Positions 25,430-34,235 are shown, counted from the first letter of the stretch. The stretch: 64,000 bases of DNA from Maledivibacter sp. (GCA_025210375.1 JAOASB010000007.1:62001-126000); one strand, 5' to 3'. Program-made: numbers and translations. The notes: generated by a model from the letters alone, not told the origin.

Positions 25430-26281
25430 ATGAAGATTGTAGTTTTAAGCGGAAAAGGTGGAACTGGGAAGACTACAATATCCACAAATTTAGCTATAAA
25501 TATGCAAAATGCTGTATTGATAGATACTGATGTGGAAGAACCAAATAGTCATATTTTTTTGAAGCCCCATATAGAAGACACTATTTCAGTTACAAAGGAA
25601 TATCCAAGGGTGACTGAACAGTGTATATTATGTGGGAAATGTGGGGACTTTTGTAGATATAATGCCATATTACCTGGGAGAAATAAAGTATTGATATTTA
25701 AAGAAATGTGCCATGACTGTGGAGGCTGCCAGCTAGTATGTCCTACCAATGCAATAGAATATATAAGTAGGGGAATAGGAAATATATACTCTGGAGCTTC
25801 TGAATATGGTGTCAATATGAAATATGGAGATTTAGATGTTGGGGAAGTATCGGGAGTAAAGATAATTGAAAAGCTAAAGGAATTAGTTAAAGATGAAGAA
25901 ATGGTTATCATCGATGCTCCACCTGGAACATCATGTTCAACTGTCGCTGCTGCCACGGATGCAGACTATGCAATAATAGTATCTGAACCCACACCATTCG
26001 GTGTAAGCGATATGAAGATGGTGGTTGAAATGCTAAGAAATATGAATATTCCCTTTGGGGTGGTAGTTAATAAAGTAGGACTGGGAGATGAAGAAATTTA
26101 TAGATATTGTGACGAGGAGAACATAGAAATATTGCAGGAGATACCCTTTGATAGAGAAATAGCTAAATTATATGCTTCCGGGAATATTTTAAGTAACGAG
26201 CTTCAATCATATAAAGAAAAATTTGAAGCTATTTTAAAGAAGATAAAGTATAGAAATCGCAATAAATCTTTTATATTTTGA
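25430..26281 (+). CDS. MinD/Mrp-like P-loop ATPase with 2x[4Fe-4S] ferredoxin insert
   Basis: This 283-residue protein has a deviant Walker A motif, LSGKGGTGKTTIS, at residue 5 and the DTDVEEPNSH switch. Two ferredoxin-type clusters then sit inside the ATPase fold (CILCGKCGDFC near 65 and CHDCGGCQLVC near 95). Walker B IIDAPPGTSCS and GVVVNKVG complete it. Proteins of this type pair with NifX-like proteins in anaerobes and probably act in Fe-S or metal-centre assembly. It is followed 100 bp later by a second ATPase of the same architecture. Confidence 0.87.
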   Translation: MKIVVLSGKGGTGKTTISTNLAINMQNAVLIDTDVEEPNSHIFLKPHIEDTISVTKEYPRVTEQCILCGKCGDFCRYNAILPGRNKVLIFKEMCHDCGGCQLVCPTNAIEYISRGIGNIYSGASEYGVNMKYGDLDVGEVSGVKIIEKLKELVKDEEMVIIDAPPGTSCSTVAAATDADYAIIVSEPTPFGVSDMKMVVEMLRNMNIPFGVVVNKVGLGDEEIYRYCDEENIEILQEIPFDREIAKLYASGNILSNELQSYKEKFEAILKKIKYRNRNKSFIF

Positions 26282-26386
26282 TTCCTTGAAAAGCATTGAA
26301 GCTTTGGCTATTCAAAAAATCAAAATATGGATTTATAAGTGCGTTCCATATAATATATTCTTTTTTAGGAAAGGAAAAGTTTGAAT

Positions 26387-27250
26387 ATGAATATAAATGA
26401 AATCGTAGTCATATCGGGTAAAGGTGGTACAGGAAAGACGACTTTGGTTTCTTCAATGATACCTTTTCTTAGGGACTTGGTCATTGCAGATTGTGATGTT
26501 GATGCTCCGGACCTTAATATTCTATTTGGTGATGATATAAAAGCAGAAAAAGATTTTGTAGGCTTACAAAGAGCAGTAATCAACAAGGATATCTGTATTG
26601 CTTGTGGGGAATGTCATAAAAAATGTAAGTTTAATGCCATAGATGAAGACATCATAGTAGATACTATTAAGTGTGAAGGCTGTGGAGTATGTGAATATGT
26701 CTGTCCCGTAAATGCAATAGATATGAAGGATTCCGTTGTGGGAAAAATATTTGTATCTAATACACAATATGGGGATATGGTGCATGCCAGACTAATTCCC
26801 GGAGAAGAGACCTCAGGTAAACTTGTTGCGGAGGTTAGAAAAAAAGCTAAAAAAATTGCTGAAGAAAAGAACATGAAAAATATTATTATAGATGGTTCGC
26901 CGGGAATAGCATGTAATGTAATATCTTCCTTAACAGGAGTAAATCAAGTGATTATCGTTATAGAGCCAACTTTATCTGGCCTTCATGATCTAAGGAAGGT
27001 ACACGAAATGGTAAAGCGATTCAGACTGAAGGAGTATATTGTAATAAATAAATATGATATATCTGAGGATGAATTAAAGGGGATTGAAGACTATTGCAAT
27101 GAAGAGAATTTAGAAGTTATTTTAAAGATACCATTCAATAAAAAGCTCGTTGAAGCCATTACAAAAAAAACAGTACCATCTTTATATGTAAGTGGGTTTT
27201 TTGAGAATATTGGATTTGATAAATTTCTAAATATACTGAATATTAATTAA
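26387..27250 (+). CDS. MinD/Mrp-like P-loop ATPase with ferredoxin insert, second copy
   Basis: The 287-residue product is a paralogue of the gene at 25430, with ISGKGGTGKTTLVSS near residue 8, DCDVDAPDLN, CIACGECHKKC and CEGCGVCEYVC clusters, IIDGSPGIACN and a C-terminal YVSGFFENI region. The start is ATG 26387; TTG at 26381 would add two residues. Tandem Fe-S MinD-like pairs are common in anaerobes, and heterodimer formation is plausible. A strong terminator at 27297-27339 closes the cluster. Confidence 0.87.
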   Translation: MNINEIVVISGKGGTGKTTLVSSMIPFLRDLVIADCDVDAPDLNILFGDDIKAEKDFVGLQRAVINKDICIACGECHKKCKFNAIDEDIIVDTIKCEGCGVCEYVCPVNAIDMKDSVVGKIFVSNTQYGDMVHARLIPGEETSGKLVAEVRKKAKKIAEEKNMKNIIIDGSPGIACNVISSLTGVNQVIIVIEPTLSGLHDLRKVHEMVKRFRLKEYIVINKYDISEDELKGIEDYCNEENLEVILKIPFNKKLVEAITKKTVPSLYVSGFFENIGFDKFLNILNIN

Positions 27251-27296
27251 AGTTTTTATTTAAATCCCTATAAATACGAGATTAAAATAAAATTTG

Positions 27297-27339
27297 AAAC
27301 TGAAGTGTAACCCTTAGGTTATATTTCAGTTTTTTTATT
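27297..27339 (+). terminator. Terminator of the NifX/MinD-like cluster
   Basis: AAACTGAAGTGTAACC pairs with GGTTATATTTCAGTTT (one G-T and one mismatch) around CTTA, followed by a T-run. Confidence 0.78.
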
Positions 27340-27543
27340 GTTTAGGAACCCAAACATTTTTGTAAGAAATTGCATATCTGAAACAGAGTAAAATAAAGTG
27401 TAACTTTTGATAACAGTTTTTATGTATTTTGTATCTGAAATGGATTCTCTTTAGGATTTATATCAGAAGAATTTTTGGGTAAGTTTATGGTGCCAAAAGT
27501 TTTTTATTCAGTATAAATTAATTATTAATCTGGGATTTATATG

Positions 27544-27588
27544 GCTATCCATTTAGTTTAAAAATTAACTAAATGGATAGCTTTTTTA
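27544..27588 (+). terminator. Orphan terminator
   Basis: GCTATCCATTTAGTTTA pairs with TAACTAAATGGATAGC almost perfectly and is followed by seven T. No reading frame of note precedes it within 200 bp. Confidence 0.75.
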
Positions 27589-27713
27589 TGAAAATTGCAA
27601 AATTACACTTCGAAAATCCACAGAAAATGTCGAAAAACATATTCTAAACGTGTTTGAAAAGAAAAATAAATCACGCTATATATGAGTAGTATCAAAGGTT
27701 TTAGAAAATATAC

Positions 27714-27733
27714 TTTTTCAACTCGTTGAAAAA
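27714..27733. promoter_or_regulatory. Palindromic operator candidate upstream of the amidohydrolase gene
   Basis: TTTTTCAAC-TC-GTTGAAAAA is a perfect 9+2+9 palindrome 70 bp before the start codon. A TetR-family gene lies at 30832-31515, whose product could bind such a site, but no second copy of the palindrome was seen near that gene or the second AbgT gene. Confidence 0.45.
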
Positions 27734-27802
27734 AACGAAAATACTGACAATTGACTAAAAATGAAGTAAAGTATTAGTTAAGGATACAAGGAGGGAGAAC
27801 AA

Positions 27803-29107
27803 ATGACATTATATTCTAAAGAACTAGAACAAAAATTAATTGAGTCCAGAAGGGATTTTCATAAATATGCTGAAGTGAAATGGACAGAATTTAGAACATC
27901 TAGTAAGGTTGCACAGAGACTTCAAGAATTGGGTATGGAAGTAAAAATGGGACTTGATATCGCTGAAAAGGGATTTCAATTTAGTTACCCATCACAGGAA
28001 GATATTGAAAAAGAGATTCAACGAGCTATTAGCCAAGGGGCTAAAAAGGAGCTTGTTGAGCAAATGCATGGTATAACCGGGGTTGTAGGTATTATAGATA
28101 CAAAAAAAGAAGGACCTACTATAGCATTTAGATTTGATATGGATGCATTGCCAAATTTCGAGTCTGATGAAGGCAAACATTTTCCTAAAGTAAATGGATT
28201 TAGATCAGTTAATGAAGGATATTGTCATGCCTGTGGACATGATGGACATACTGCCATAGGTCTTGGGGTAGCAGAAGTATTGATGTCAATAAAGGATACG
28301 TTAACAGGTAAGATAAAACTGATTTTTCAACCGGCTGAGGAAGGCGGAGGTGGTGCCAGGGGTATCGTAGAAAAAGGTTTATTAGACGATGTGGACTATT
28401 TCTTTGCTGGTCATGTAGGATTAACTAAACTGGACGGTCTTCCATTAAAATCAAAGGGTATTATCTGTGGGGTAAAGGATTTCCTAGATATTAGAAGATA
28501 TAATATCACATATATAGGAAAAGCTGCACATCCTTGTGGAGATCCCCATGTGGGCAAAAATGCTTTGCTTGCTGCTAGTGCAGCTTCCCTCAATATCCAT
28601 GCCATTGCACCCCATAGTCAAGGCATGATGCGTGTAAATGTAGGGGTTTTAAAAGCAGGGGTGTCAAGAAATACCATCGCTCCAAATGCCTATTTAGAGG
28701 TTGAAGTAAGGGGTGAGAATGACACGGTTGCCGATTATGGTGAAGATAAAATGCTATCCATCATAAAAGGAGCGGCTTCCCTTTATCAATTAGAGTGTGA
28801 TATACATCATGTGGGTAGTACGCCTTCTGCTGAAAGCGATGATGAAGCTATAGAATTAGTGATGAATTGTGCCAAAGAAATACCTTGGTTTGAAGAATTT
28901 GAACCCGTTGGAAGTGTAGGGGGAACAGATGATGCATCGGATATGATTAGAAGAGTGCAAGCAAATGGAGGAATAGGTACTTATATAGGTTTAGGAGCAG
29001 ATTTTGCAGCTGGATTTCACCAGAGTTCATTTGATTTTGATGAGTCTGTTATGCTGCCATCGGTGGAGCTTTTTGTAAAACTGATACAGCAGCTTCAGAA
29101 TAAATAA
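27803..29107 (+). CDS. M20 amidohydrolase (AbgB/aminobenzoyl-glutamate hydrolase type)
   Basis: This 434-residue zinc hydrolase belongs to the M20D group. It contains RRDFHKYAEVKWTEFRT at the start, FDMDALPNF near 120, CHACGHDGHTAIGLG near 145-160 with metal ligands, FQPAEEGGGGARGIV with the catalytic Glu-Glu, and an HPCGDPHVGKNALLAA lid region. A large insert (about 45-90) is typical of p-aminobenzoyl-glutamate hydrolase subunit B. It is coupled to an AbgT transporter 20 bp downstream, the classical import-and-cleave pair for aminoacyl conjugates. A paralogue lies at 44319. The true substrate may be another N-acyl amino acid. Confidence 0.88.
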   Translation: MTLYSKELEQKLIESRRDFHKYAEVKWTEFRTSSKVAQRLQELGMEVKMGLDIAEKGFQFSYPSQEDIEKEIQRAISQGAKKELVEQMHGITGVVGIIDTKKEGPTIAFRFDMDALPNFESDEGKHFPKVNGFRSVNEGYCHACGHDGHTAIGLGVAEVLMSIKDTLTGKIKLIFQPAEEGGGGARGIVEKGLLDDVDYFFAGHVGLTKLDGLPLKSKGIICGVKDFLDIRRYNITYIGKAAHPCGDPHVGKNALLAASAASLNIHAIAPHSQGMMRVNVGVLKAGVSRNTIAPNAYLEVEVRGENDTVADYGEDKMLSIIKGAASLYQLECDIHHVGSTPSAESDDEAIELVMNCAKEIPWFEEFEPVGSVGGTDDASDMIRRVQANGGIGTYIGLGADFAAGFHQSSFDFDESVMLPSVELFVKLIQQLQNK

Positions 29108-29127
29108 TAAATAAAAAGGAGGATTTT

Positions 29128-30702
29128 ATGTCTAAAGTAGCTGTTAGTAAAAAGAGATCACGCTTTGACAGATTTATTGATGGTGTAGAGAAAGTAGGTA
29201 ATAAGTTACCACACCCGTTCTGGTTATTTGTTTCTTTGTCAATCATTATAATGGTATTATCTTTTGTTATGTCTAAAGCAGGTGTTGAGGTAACATACTT
29301 AAAAGCTTCTAAAATCGCTACTGAAGCTCCAACTCAAGTAACGGTTGCAGTTAACAATCTATTAAGTAAAGCAAACATTCAAAGTTTATTTACTAATTTT
29401 ACTGGCACTTATTCTGGTTTTGCACCTTTGGGCCTTGTAATGATCATGATGCTTGGTGTAGGTATGCTAGAACAAACAGGCATGCTGTCAGCGCTAATCA
29501 GAAAGACCATATTAGGAGCCCCAGCGTCAATGTTAATTCTGGTTATTGCATTGGTAGGGGTTAATGCAAACTTAGCCTCAGATGCAGGTGTAATTGTTGT
29601 TCCAGCCGTAGCGGGAGCAGTCTTTAAATCCCTAGGGATTAATCCTTGGATAGGGGTTATATCAGGCTATGTTGCTGCAAATGGTGGTTTTAGTGCGAAT
29701 GTCTTTATTGCGGGAACGGATGCTCTTTTAGCAGGTATAACTGAATCTGTAACAACGGGCTTGGGAATTGATGCACCGGTTCATCCAATGATGAACTACT
29801 ATTTCATGGCAGCATCATGTCTAATAATAGTAGGATCAACGGTTCTAGTAACAAAGTATTATACAGCTAAAAAGCTTGGGGGAACACAAATAACCCTTGA
29901 TGATAGTCAATTAGAAGAACACAAGGTTACAGAAGAAGAGAAAAAAGGTTTAAAATATGCGGGTATTGCAGCGATTGCTTTTATATTAGTTATATTAGCT
30001 TTAACGTTACCGCAGAATGCATTGTTTAGAAATGCTGATGGAGGATTACTACCGAAATCTCCTCTACTAAGCAGTATTGTCAGTATATTATTCTTTTTCT
30101 TCTTTACTCTAGCAATGGCTTATGGAAAAGGCTCTGGTAGTATAAAATCTATGGATGATGTACCAAAGTATATGAAGGAAGGGGTTTCTAATGCATTAGG
30201 ATTTATGGTTATAGCCCTTCCAGCGTCCATCTTTATTAGTTTATTTAGTGCAAGTAAAATTTCTACAATAATAGGTGTTTTAGGTGGAGAAGTACTAAAT
30301 TCCCTTAGTATTTCAGGATATCCTTTATTAGTTGGATTTGTTCTAATTTGTACTCTTATGAACCTATTCATTACAAGTGGTTCAGCAAAATGGTTGATAA
30401 TATCACCGGTATTTGTACCAATGTTTGCTAGACTAGGATTTTCTCCTGCATTAACTCAAGCTACCTATAGAATTGCAGATACCTGTACAAATATTATCTC
30501 TCCAATAGATTATTATGTACCAGTTATCATGGGATTATTGGCAATGTACAATACGGACCCAGATAGAAAAGTTGGATTAGGAACAGTTATATCTCTTTGT
30601 TTACCATATAGTATAGCTTATATGATTGGATTATTAGCATTACTATTTGTTTGGTATATGTTAGGTATAAACCTTGGACCAGGAGTATCTATGTTTATGT
30701 AA
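29128..30702 (+). CDS. AbgT family transporter
   Basis: The 524-residue product, with 11-12 membrane helices, is of the AbgT family (p-aminobenzoyl-glutamate transport; some members export sulfonamides). It has DRFIDGVEKVGNKLPHPFWLF at the start, NLASDAGVIVVPAVAGAVFKSLG near 148, and NGGFSANVFIAGTDALLAGIT near 190, plus TSGSAKWLIISPVFVPMF and DTCTNIISPIDYY in the second half. The PHPFWLF and SPIDYY motifs are family hallmarks. It shares an operon with the amidohydrolase and has a paralogue at 31658. Confidence 0.9.
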   Translation: MSKVAVSKKRSRFDRFIDGVEKVGNKLPHPFWLFVSLSIIIMVLSFVMSKAGVEVTYLKASKIATEAPTQVTVAVNNLLSKANIQSLFTNFTGTYSGFAPLGLVMIMMLGVGMLEQTGMLSALIRKTILGAPASMLILVIALVGVNANLASDAGVIVVPAVAGAVFKSLGINPWIGVISGYVAANGGFSANVFIAGTDALLAGITESVTTGLGIDAPVHPMMNYYFMAASCLIIVGSTVLVTKYYTAKKLGGTQITLDDSQLEEHKVTEEEKKGLKYAGIAAIAFILVILALTLPQNALFRNADGGLLPKSPLLSSIVSILFFFFFTLAMAYGKGSGSIKSMDDVPKYMKEGVSNALGFMVIALPASIFISLFSASKISTIIGVLGGEVLNSLSISGYPLLVGFVLICTLMNLFITSGSAKWLIISPVFVPMFARLGFSPALTQATYRIADTCTNIISPIDYYVPVIMGLLAMYNTDPDRKVGLGTVISLCLPYSIAYMIGLLALLFVWYMLGINLGPGVSMFM

Positions 30703-30737
30703 TATAATAACAATTACTTCTGTTTTGATCAACTAAA

Positions 30738-30779
30738 AAGGGGCTGGCTCAAAGGATCATTTCTTGAGTTCAGCCCCTT
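30738..30779 (+). terminator. Terminator behind the first AbgT gene
   Basis: AAGGGGCTG pairs with CAGCCCCTT, with GCTCAA/TTGAG(T) extending the stem. The tail is TATAATT rather than a T-run. It resembles the hairpin at 4386-4423. Confidence 0.6.
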
Positions 30780-30797
30780 ATAATTGGGTTTTTAAAT

Positions 30798-30836
30798 TAT
30801 AGGAACTCCAGTAAAAACCTTAATTTAAACCCTATA
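30798..30836 (-). repeat. Dispersed hairpin repeat family A, 39-bp short copy
   Basis: It runs TATAGGAACTCC to AACCCTATA, with family A ends but a reduced middle. Its right edge overlaps the stop codon of the TetR gene (TAG on the minus strand at 30834-30832), so the repeat supplies that gene's stop. Confidence 0.6.
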
Positions 30837-31515
30837 TATCTGGACAGTTTAATATACCTATAGGAGTTTTATAGCACTGAATAAAGAGTCTAAGGTATTC
30901 ATTATATCTGTTTTCAATGTCGGACAGTTCCTTTACATCAGTTGTTGTTAAGGATTTTTTTATGAGAGTATAAAAAATACTATCCATAAGCTCTATGATT
31001 TTATCACGGCTTTTGGCCTTTATATGTCCGTGGGAAATACATAGTTCCAAAGTAGGTACGGATGTAATACCATTTTTTCTTATTATTGGAAAAGTAGAGT
31101 ATTCTCTTATATGACCATCAGGATAAATCTCATAATAAATCTTTAAAACTTCATCAAGTTCTATAGCATCATTTAATATTAATGCTTGAAATTGCTGTGG
31201 ATACTTGATAACAAATTTTATGAATGTATCAAATGTTTTAAGAAATAAATCGATACTGTTAACATAGTTTTGTCTGATATGCCAAAGCTCTTTGAAAAAT
31301 TGACTTAGATATTTAAGTGCTACAAAGGTCAATAGGGTATCAAAATTAGAAAAATAATAATAGATTGTTGAACTATTGTAGTTTGTTTTCGATGCCAAAT
31401 TTCGCACAGTTATAGCATTGAATCCCTCTTCCTGTGCCATTTGAAAAGCGGTGTCAATAAATTGCCGCATCATATTAATTCTTTTTGTATTTTGTTTTTC
31501 ACCCAATATTATCAC
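30832..31515 (-). CDS. TetR family transcriptional regulator
   Basis: The 227-residue product has an N-terminal TetR helix-turn-helix (about 15-65: MMRQFIDTAFQMAQEEGFNAITVRNLA and YNSSTIYYYFSNFDTLLTFVA) and an all-helical ligand domain. It lies between two AbgT genes facing opposite ways and is divergent from the one at 31658, so it probably controls one or both and senses a transported compound. The start at 31515 includes an extra MIILGEKQNTKRI stretch; an internal Met is possible. Its stop codon lies in a family A repeat. Confidence 0.85.
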   Translation of the reverse strand: MIILGEKQNTKRINMMRQFIDTAFQMAQEEGFNAITVRNLASKTNYNSSTIYYYFSNFDTLLTFVALKYLSQFFKELWHIRQNYVNSIDLFLKTFDTFIKFVIKYPQQFQALILNDAIELDEVLKIYYEIYPDGHIREYSTFPIIRKNGITSVPTLELCISHGHIKAKSRDKIIELMDSIFYTLIKKSLTTTDVKELSDIENRYNEYLRLFIQCYKTPIGILNCPDI

Positions 31516-31657
31516 CTACAAATTTATTTAAACAATTTAATTATATTATATATTATGTTATTATTCTATATATATAAGGCATTAAATTTTGAAAATATAA
31601 AAATAATAATATTATTAAACCTAGGGTATTTAAAACATTTTTATAAAGGAGGGTATA

Positions 31658-33163
31658 ATGAAAAATTTTAAGATTGATTATAAAGAACTGACAAAAAAAT
31701 TAGAAACAGTAGGCAATAAAATACCCCATCCCTTCTGGTTGTTTACCATATTGACACTAGTAACTTTTATGTTGTCTTTTATATTATCGGGTAAGGAAAC
31801 TTATTTTATTGATAATTCTAATGTTATAAATACACAAATAACAAATTTAATGGATGCAAAATATTTTATGAGTCTGATTGGCAACCTAGATGAAGTATTT
31901 ATGTACTTTAAGCCATTGTCAGTTGTTATATTGATTCTTATGGGGATAAGTGTTTTTCAGGGTTCTGGAGCCATATCTGCTATTATAAGAGGTGCATCCA
32001 CAAGAATCCCTATCAAGTTTATGATTGTTTTTGCAGCATTTATAGGAGTAAATAGTAATATCGCATCGGATGTAGGTGTCATAGTGATTCCAACATTATT
32101 TGCAGCACTTTTCCAATCCTTGAACTTTAATCCTTGGGTGGGTATTATTGTTGGTTATGCATCAGTTAATGGAGGATTCACCTTAAATATGTTCATAGCA
32201 GGAACAGATGTTATACTTTCTGAAATCACTAACTCTGTTCTTAGTGGATTCGGCACAGATCATATTATCAATCCATTTAGCAATTGGTATTTTATGTTTG
32301 TTGGTTCCTTTGTAATTATTGTCCTTACTGTAATTGTTACGGAAAAATACACAAAAAGAATTTTATTAGCTCCAGAAAATGATATTAATGTATCATATAC
32401 TGATAATAATAGATTGAGTAATGGAGAAAAAAGGGGTTTAAAATATTTACTTTATGCCAATATATTATATTTCACAGTACTTTTAGTATTTATTAATTAT
32501 TATAACAAATCCCAGGGGATCACAGGACTAAATATAGAGCTTTTTATGGATAATATTGTAGGAATTCTTTTCTTCTATTTTACATTTACAGGCTTAGTAT
32601 TTGGCATGGCCTGTGGAAGTATAAAAAAGATAGACATGGTGCCCGAGGTTCTTGCCAATGGAATCATTGGGGCAAAGACTTTTATAGTAACTGCTTTACC
32701 TGCCTCAGTTTTTGTAAAAGTATTGGTAGACAGTAACTTAGGCTCGTGGATGGGAATTGTTGTTTCAGATTTTTTACTAAAAATCCATATGACGCCTCTG
32801 ATTCTTTTAATATCTTTTATGATTATCGTTGCACTTTTAAATTTAGCAATATCTAGCTCATCGGTGAAATGGCTTTTTATAGCACCTATAGCTATACCCA
32901 TATTTAATAAGATGAATATTGCACCGGAGCTTGTACAACTGGCCTATAGAATAGGAGATACAGTAACCAATTGTATTTCTCCAACGGATTATTACTTGCC
33001 TATTATTATTAGTCTTTTAGATATGTATAAATCAGACAACAATACAAAGGTGGGGATAGGAACAATTATTTTCCTATGTCTTCCCTATACAATTGCTTAT
33101 TTCATAGGCTTAGCCATTCTATTCGCAATATGGTATATATTTGCACTACCAGTTGGATTCTAG
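31658..33163 (+). CDS. AbgT family transporter, second copy
   Basis: The 501-residue product is a paralogue of the gene at 29128. It has KLETVGNKIPHPFWLFTIL at the start, NSNIASDVGVIVIPTLFAALFQSL near 130, and NGGFTLNMFIAGTDVILSEITN, SSSVKWLFIAPIAIPIF and DTVTNCISPTDYY in the second half. It has its own strong RBS (AAAGGAGGG) and stands divergent from the TetR gene. No hydrolase gene is attached, so it may handle a different conjugate or serve the same hydrolase. Confidence 0.88.
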   Translation: MKNFKIDYKELTKKLETVGNKIPHPFWLFTILTLVTFMLSFILSGKETYFIDNSNVINTQITNLMDAKYFMSLIGNLDEVFMYFKPLSVVILILMGISVFQGSGAISAIIRGASTRIPIKFMIVFAAFIGVNSNIASDVGVIVIPTLFAALFQSLNFNPWVGIIVGYASVNGGFTLNMFIAGTDVILSEITNSVLSGFGTDHIINPFSNWYFMFVGSFVIIVLTVIVTEKYTKRILLAPENDINVSYTDNNRLSNGEKRGLKYLLYANILYFTVLLVFINYYNKSQGITGLNIELFMDNIVGILFFYFTFTGLVFGMACGSIKKIDMVPEVLANGIIGAKTFIVTALPASVFVKVLVDSNLGSWMGIVVSDFLLKIHMTPLILLISFMIIVALLNLAISSSSVKWLFIAPIAIPIFNKMNIAPELVQLAYRIGDTVTNCISPTDYYLPIIISLLDMYKSDNNTKVGIGTIIFLCLPYTIAYFIGLAILFAIWYIFALPVGF

Positions 33164-33197
33164 AAGCATAAAAAGCATGATATATTTGAGAAGAAAA

Positions 33198-33262
33198 TCC
33201 TTAAAGCTATACAAGCAAATATGCTTATATCTTAAGGAATTCAATCAAGGATGATATTCCCA
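33198..33262 (-). repeat. Dispersed repeat family C, copy 2 (inverted)
   Basis: Its reverse complement matches 474-538 at about 57 of 65 positions, including TGGGAATATCATCCTTGATT. It starts 35 bp after the stop of the second AbgT gene. Confidence 0.65.
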
Positions 33263-33525
33263 TATTAGGCTTAGCTAAGTAAGAGTTATGGAAATTCATC
33301 ATACTAATAGACTATCTCAAAAAATTCTATAGGATAATTTAATAGGACATAAAACACCAAATATTGTTAATATATAATATTTGTGTATTGAAGAAACCAG
33401 TTAATACTGTTATAATTAACTTGACATTATTAAATTAATATTGTTGACATAAATTAAAAACCTATGGCAGATACCCTTGGGGGTAGCAAAAAATATGTTT
33501 TTAAAAGATAATTAGGATTTTGGAT

Positions 33526-33581
33526 TTGACCACGAAGGCTTGACTCTTATGAAGAGAGGATTTTTTTGTGGTCTTTATTAT
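33526..33581 (+). terminator. Hairpin with GACCAC/GTGGTC stem (terminator-like)
   Basis: TTTGACCACGAA near the left end pairs with TTTTTGTGGTC near the right end, enclosing a second stem (CTTGACTCTT/AAGAG). The stem is followed by TTTATT. There is no gene immediately upstream, and a possible -35 (TTGACA at 33454) lies about 75 bp before it. Confidence 0.5.
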
Positions 33582-33624
33582 ATTAGTTGATTAAATTGCA
33601 TAATTACTTTTTATAAAAATCATC

Positions 33625-33672
33625 TATAGGGATTTTAGTATAGACTTTAACTTATACTATGAAAACCCTATA
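33625..33672 (+). repeat. Dispersed hairpin repeat family A, 48-bp short copy
   Basis: It runs TATAGGGATTTT to AAAACCCTATA and equals the reverse complement of 13373-13420 with one mismatch. It is joined on its left to a family B end at the same junction as at 761/762, so it looks nested inside a family B element. Confidence 0.7.
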
Positions 33673-33808
33673 TTATACATATAAGAAATTTGTATAATTA
33701 CAACTGTTGCAAGTGCAGGTGTGTTATGTCATGGTATTATAAGGACTAGGAAATTATTTAATGAAAAACAAATATCTGTTCTCGAAATCGATAAGGTGGT
33801 GTACTTCA

Positions 33809-34222
33809 ATGGTAAAAAGAATTGCTATTATAGATGGAAAGGGTGGAGGTATTGGAAAAGTATTAACAGAAAAGATCCGAAGGGCTTATATGGATGATAT
33901 AGAAATATGGGTTTTTGGTACGAATACGGCTGCAACAACCCTTATGCTAAATGCTGGAGCGGATGATGGTGCTACGGGAGAAAATGCTATTGTTACAAGT
34001 ATTAATAAGGTGGATTTTGTCATTAGTTCATTGAGTTTAGTAATGCCCAATGCTTTACTGGGGGAGGTAACCCCAAAAATCGCTGAGGCAGTATCTTCAT
34101 GTTCTCCACCTAAAATATTGCTACCCTTATCTAGAGGGAATATTCATTTGGTGGGGGCAAAACCAGGACCTTTACCCCATCTGGTAGACGAAGTTGTTAG
34201 ATATTTGAAAGAAGTAATATAG
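33809..34222 (+). CDS. DUF3842 family protein
   Basis: The 137-residue product matches DUF3842, an uncharacterised family. It starts KRIAIIDGKGGGIGKVL, a glycine-rich nucleotide-binding-like loop, then VFGTNTAATTLMLNAGADDGATGENAIV and ends in PGPLPHLVDEVVRYL. The start is ATG 33809 with AAGGTGG nine bases ahead; family members begin at this point, so the longer frame from 33761 is unlikely. It is followed by a CooT gene after 13 bp, an arrangement that points to a role in nickel or CO-metabolism enzyme handling, although no CO dehydrogenase gene is in the window. Confidence 0.83.
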   Translation: MVKRIAIIDGKGGGIGKVLTEKIRRAYMDDIEIWVFGTNTAATTLMLNAGADDGATGENAIVTSINKVDFVISSLSLVMPNALLGEVTPKIAEAVSSCSPPKILLPLSRGNIHLVGAKPGPLPHLVDEVVRYLKEVI

Positions 34223-34235
34223 AGGAGGAGAAAAT

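Larger units (their letters stand above)
27251..27802 (+). other. Intergenic region with two terminators and a palindrome
   Basis: After the terminator at 27297-27339 comes about 200 bp with no gene, then a second terminator at 27544-27588 that has no gene of its own. A small RNA ending there is conceivable but I see no promoter strong enough to claim it. From 27600 the DNA is the leader of the amidohydrolase gene, with a perfect palindrome at 27714-27733 and the RBS GGAGGGAG before 27803. Confidence 0.45.
33164..33808 (+). other. Repeat-rich intergenic region
   Basis: This 645-bp gap contains an inverted family C copy (33198-33262), a family B end (about 33268-33320, AAGTAAGAGTTATGGAAATT), and a large hairpin at 33526-33581. 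Another family B end (33592-33624) is joined to a short family A copy (33625-33672). A TTGACA at 33454 lies before the hairpin. No gene is visible; the part from 33454 to 33581 could be a small RNA with its own terminator. Confidence 0.5.
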
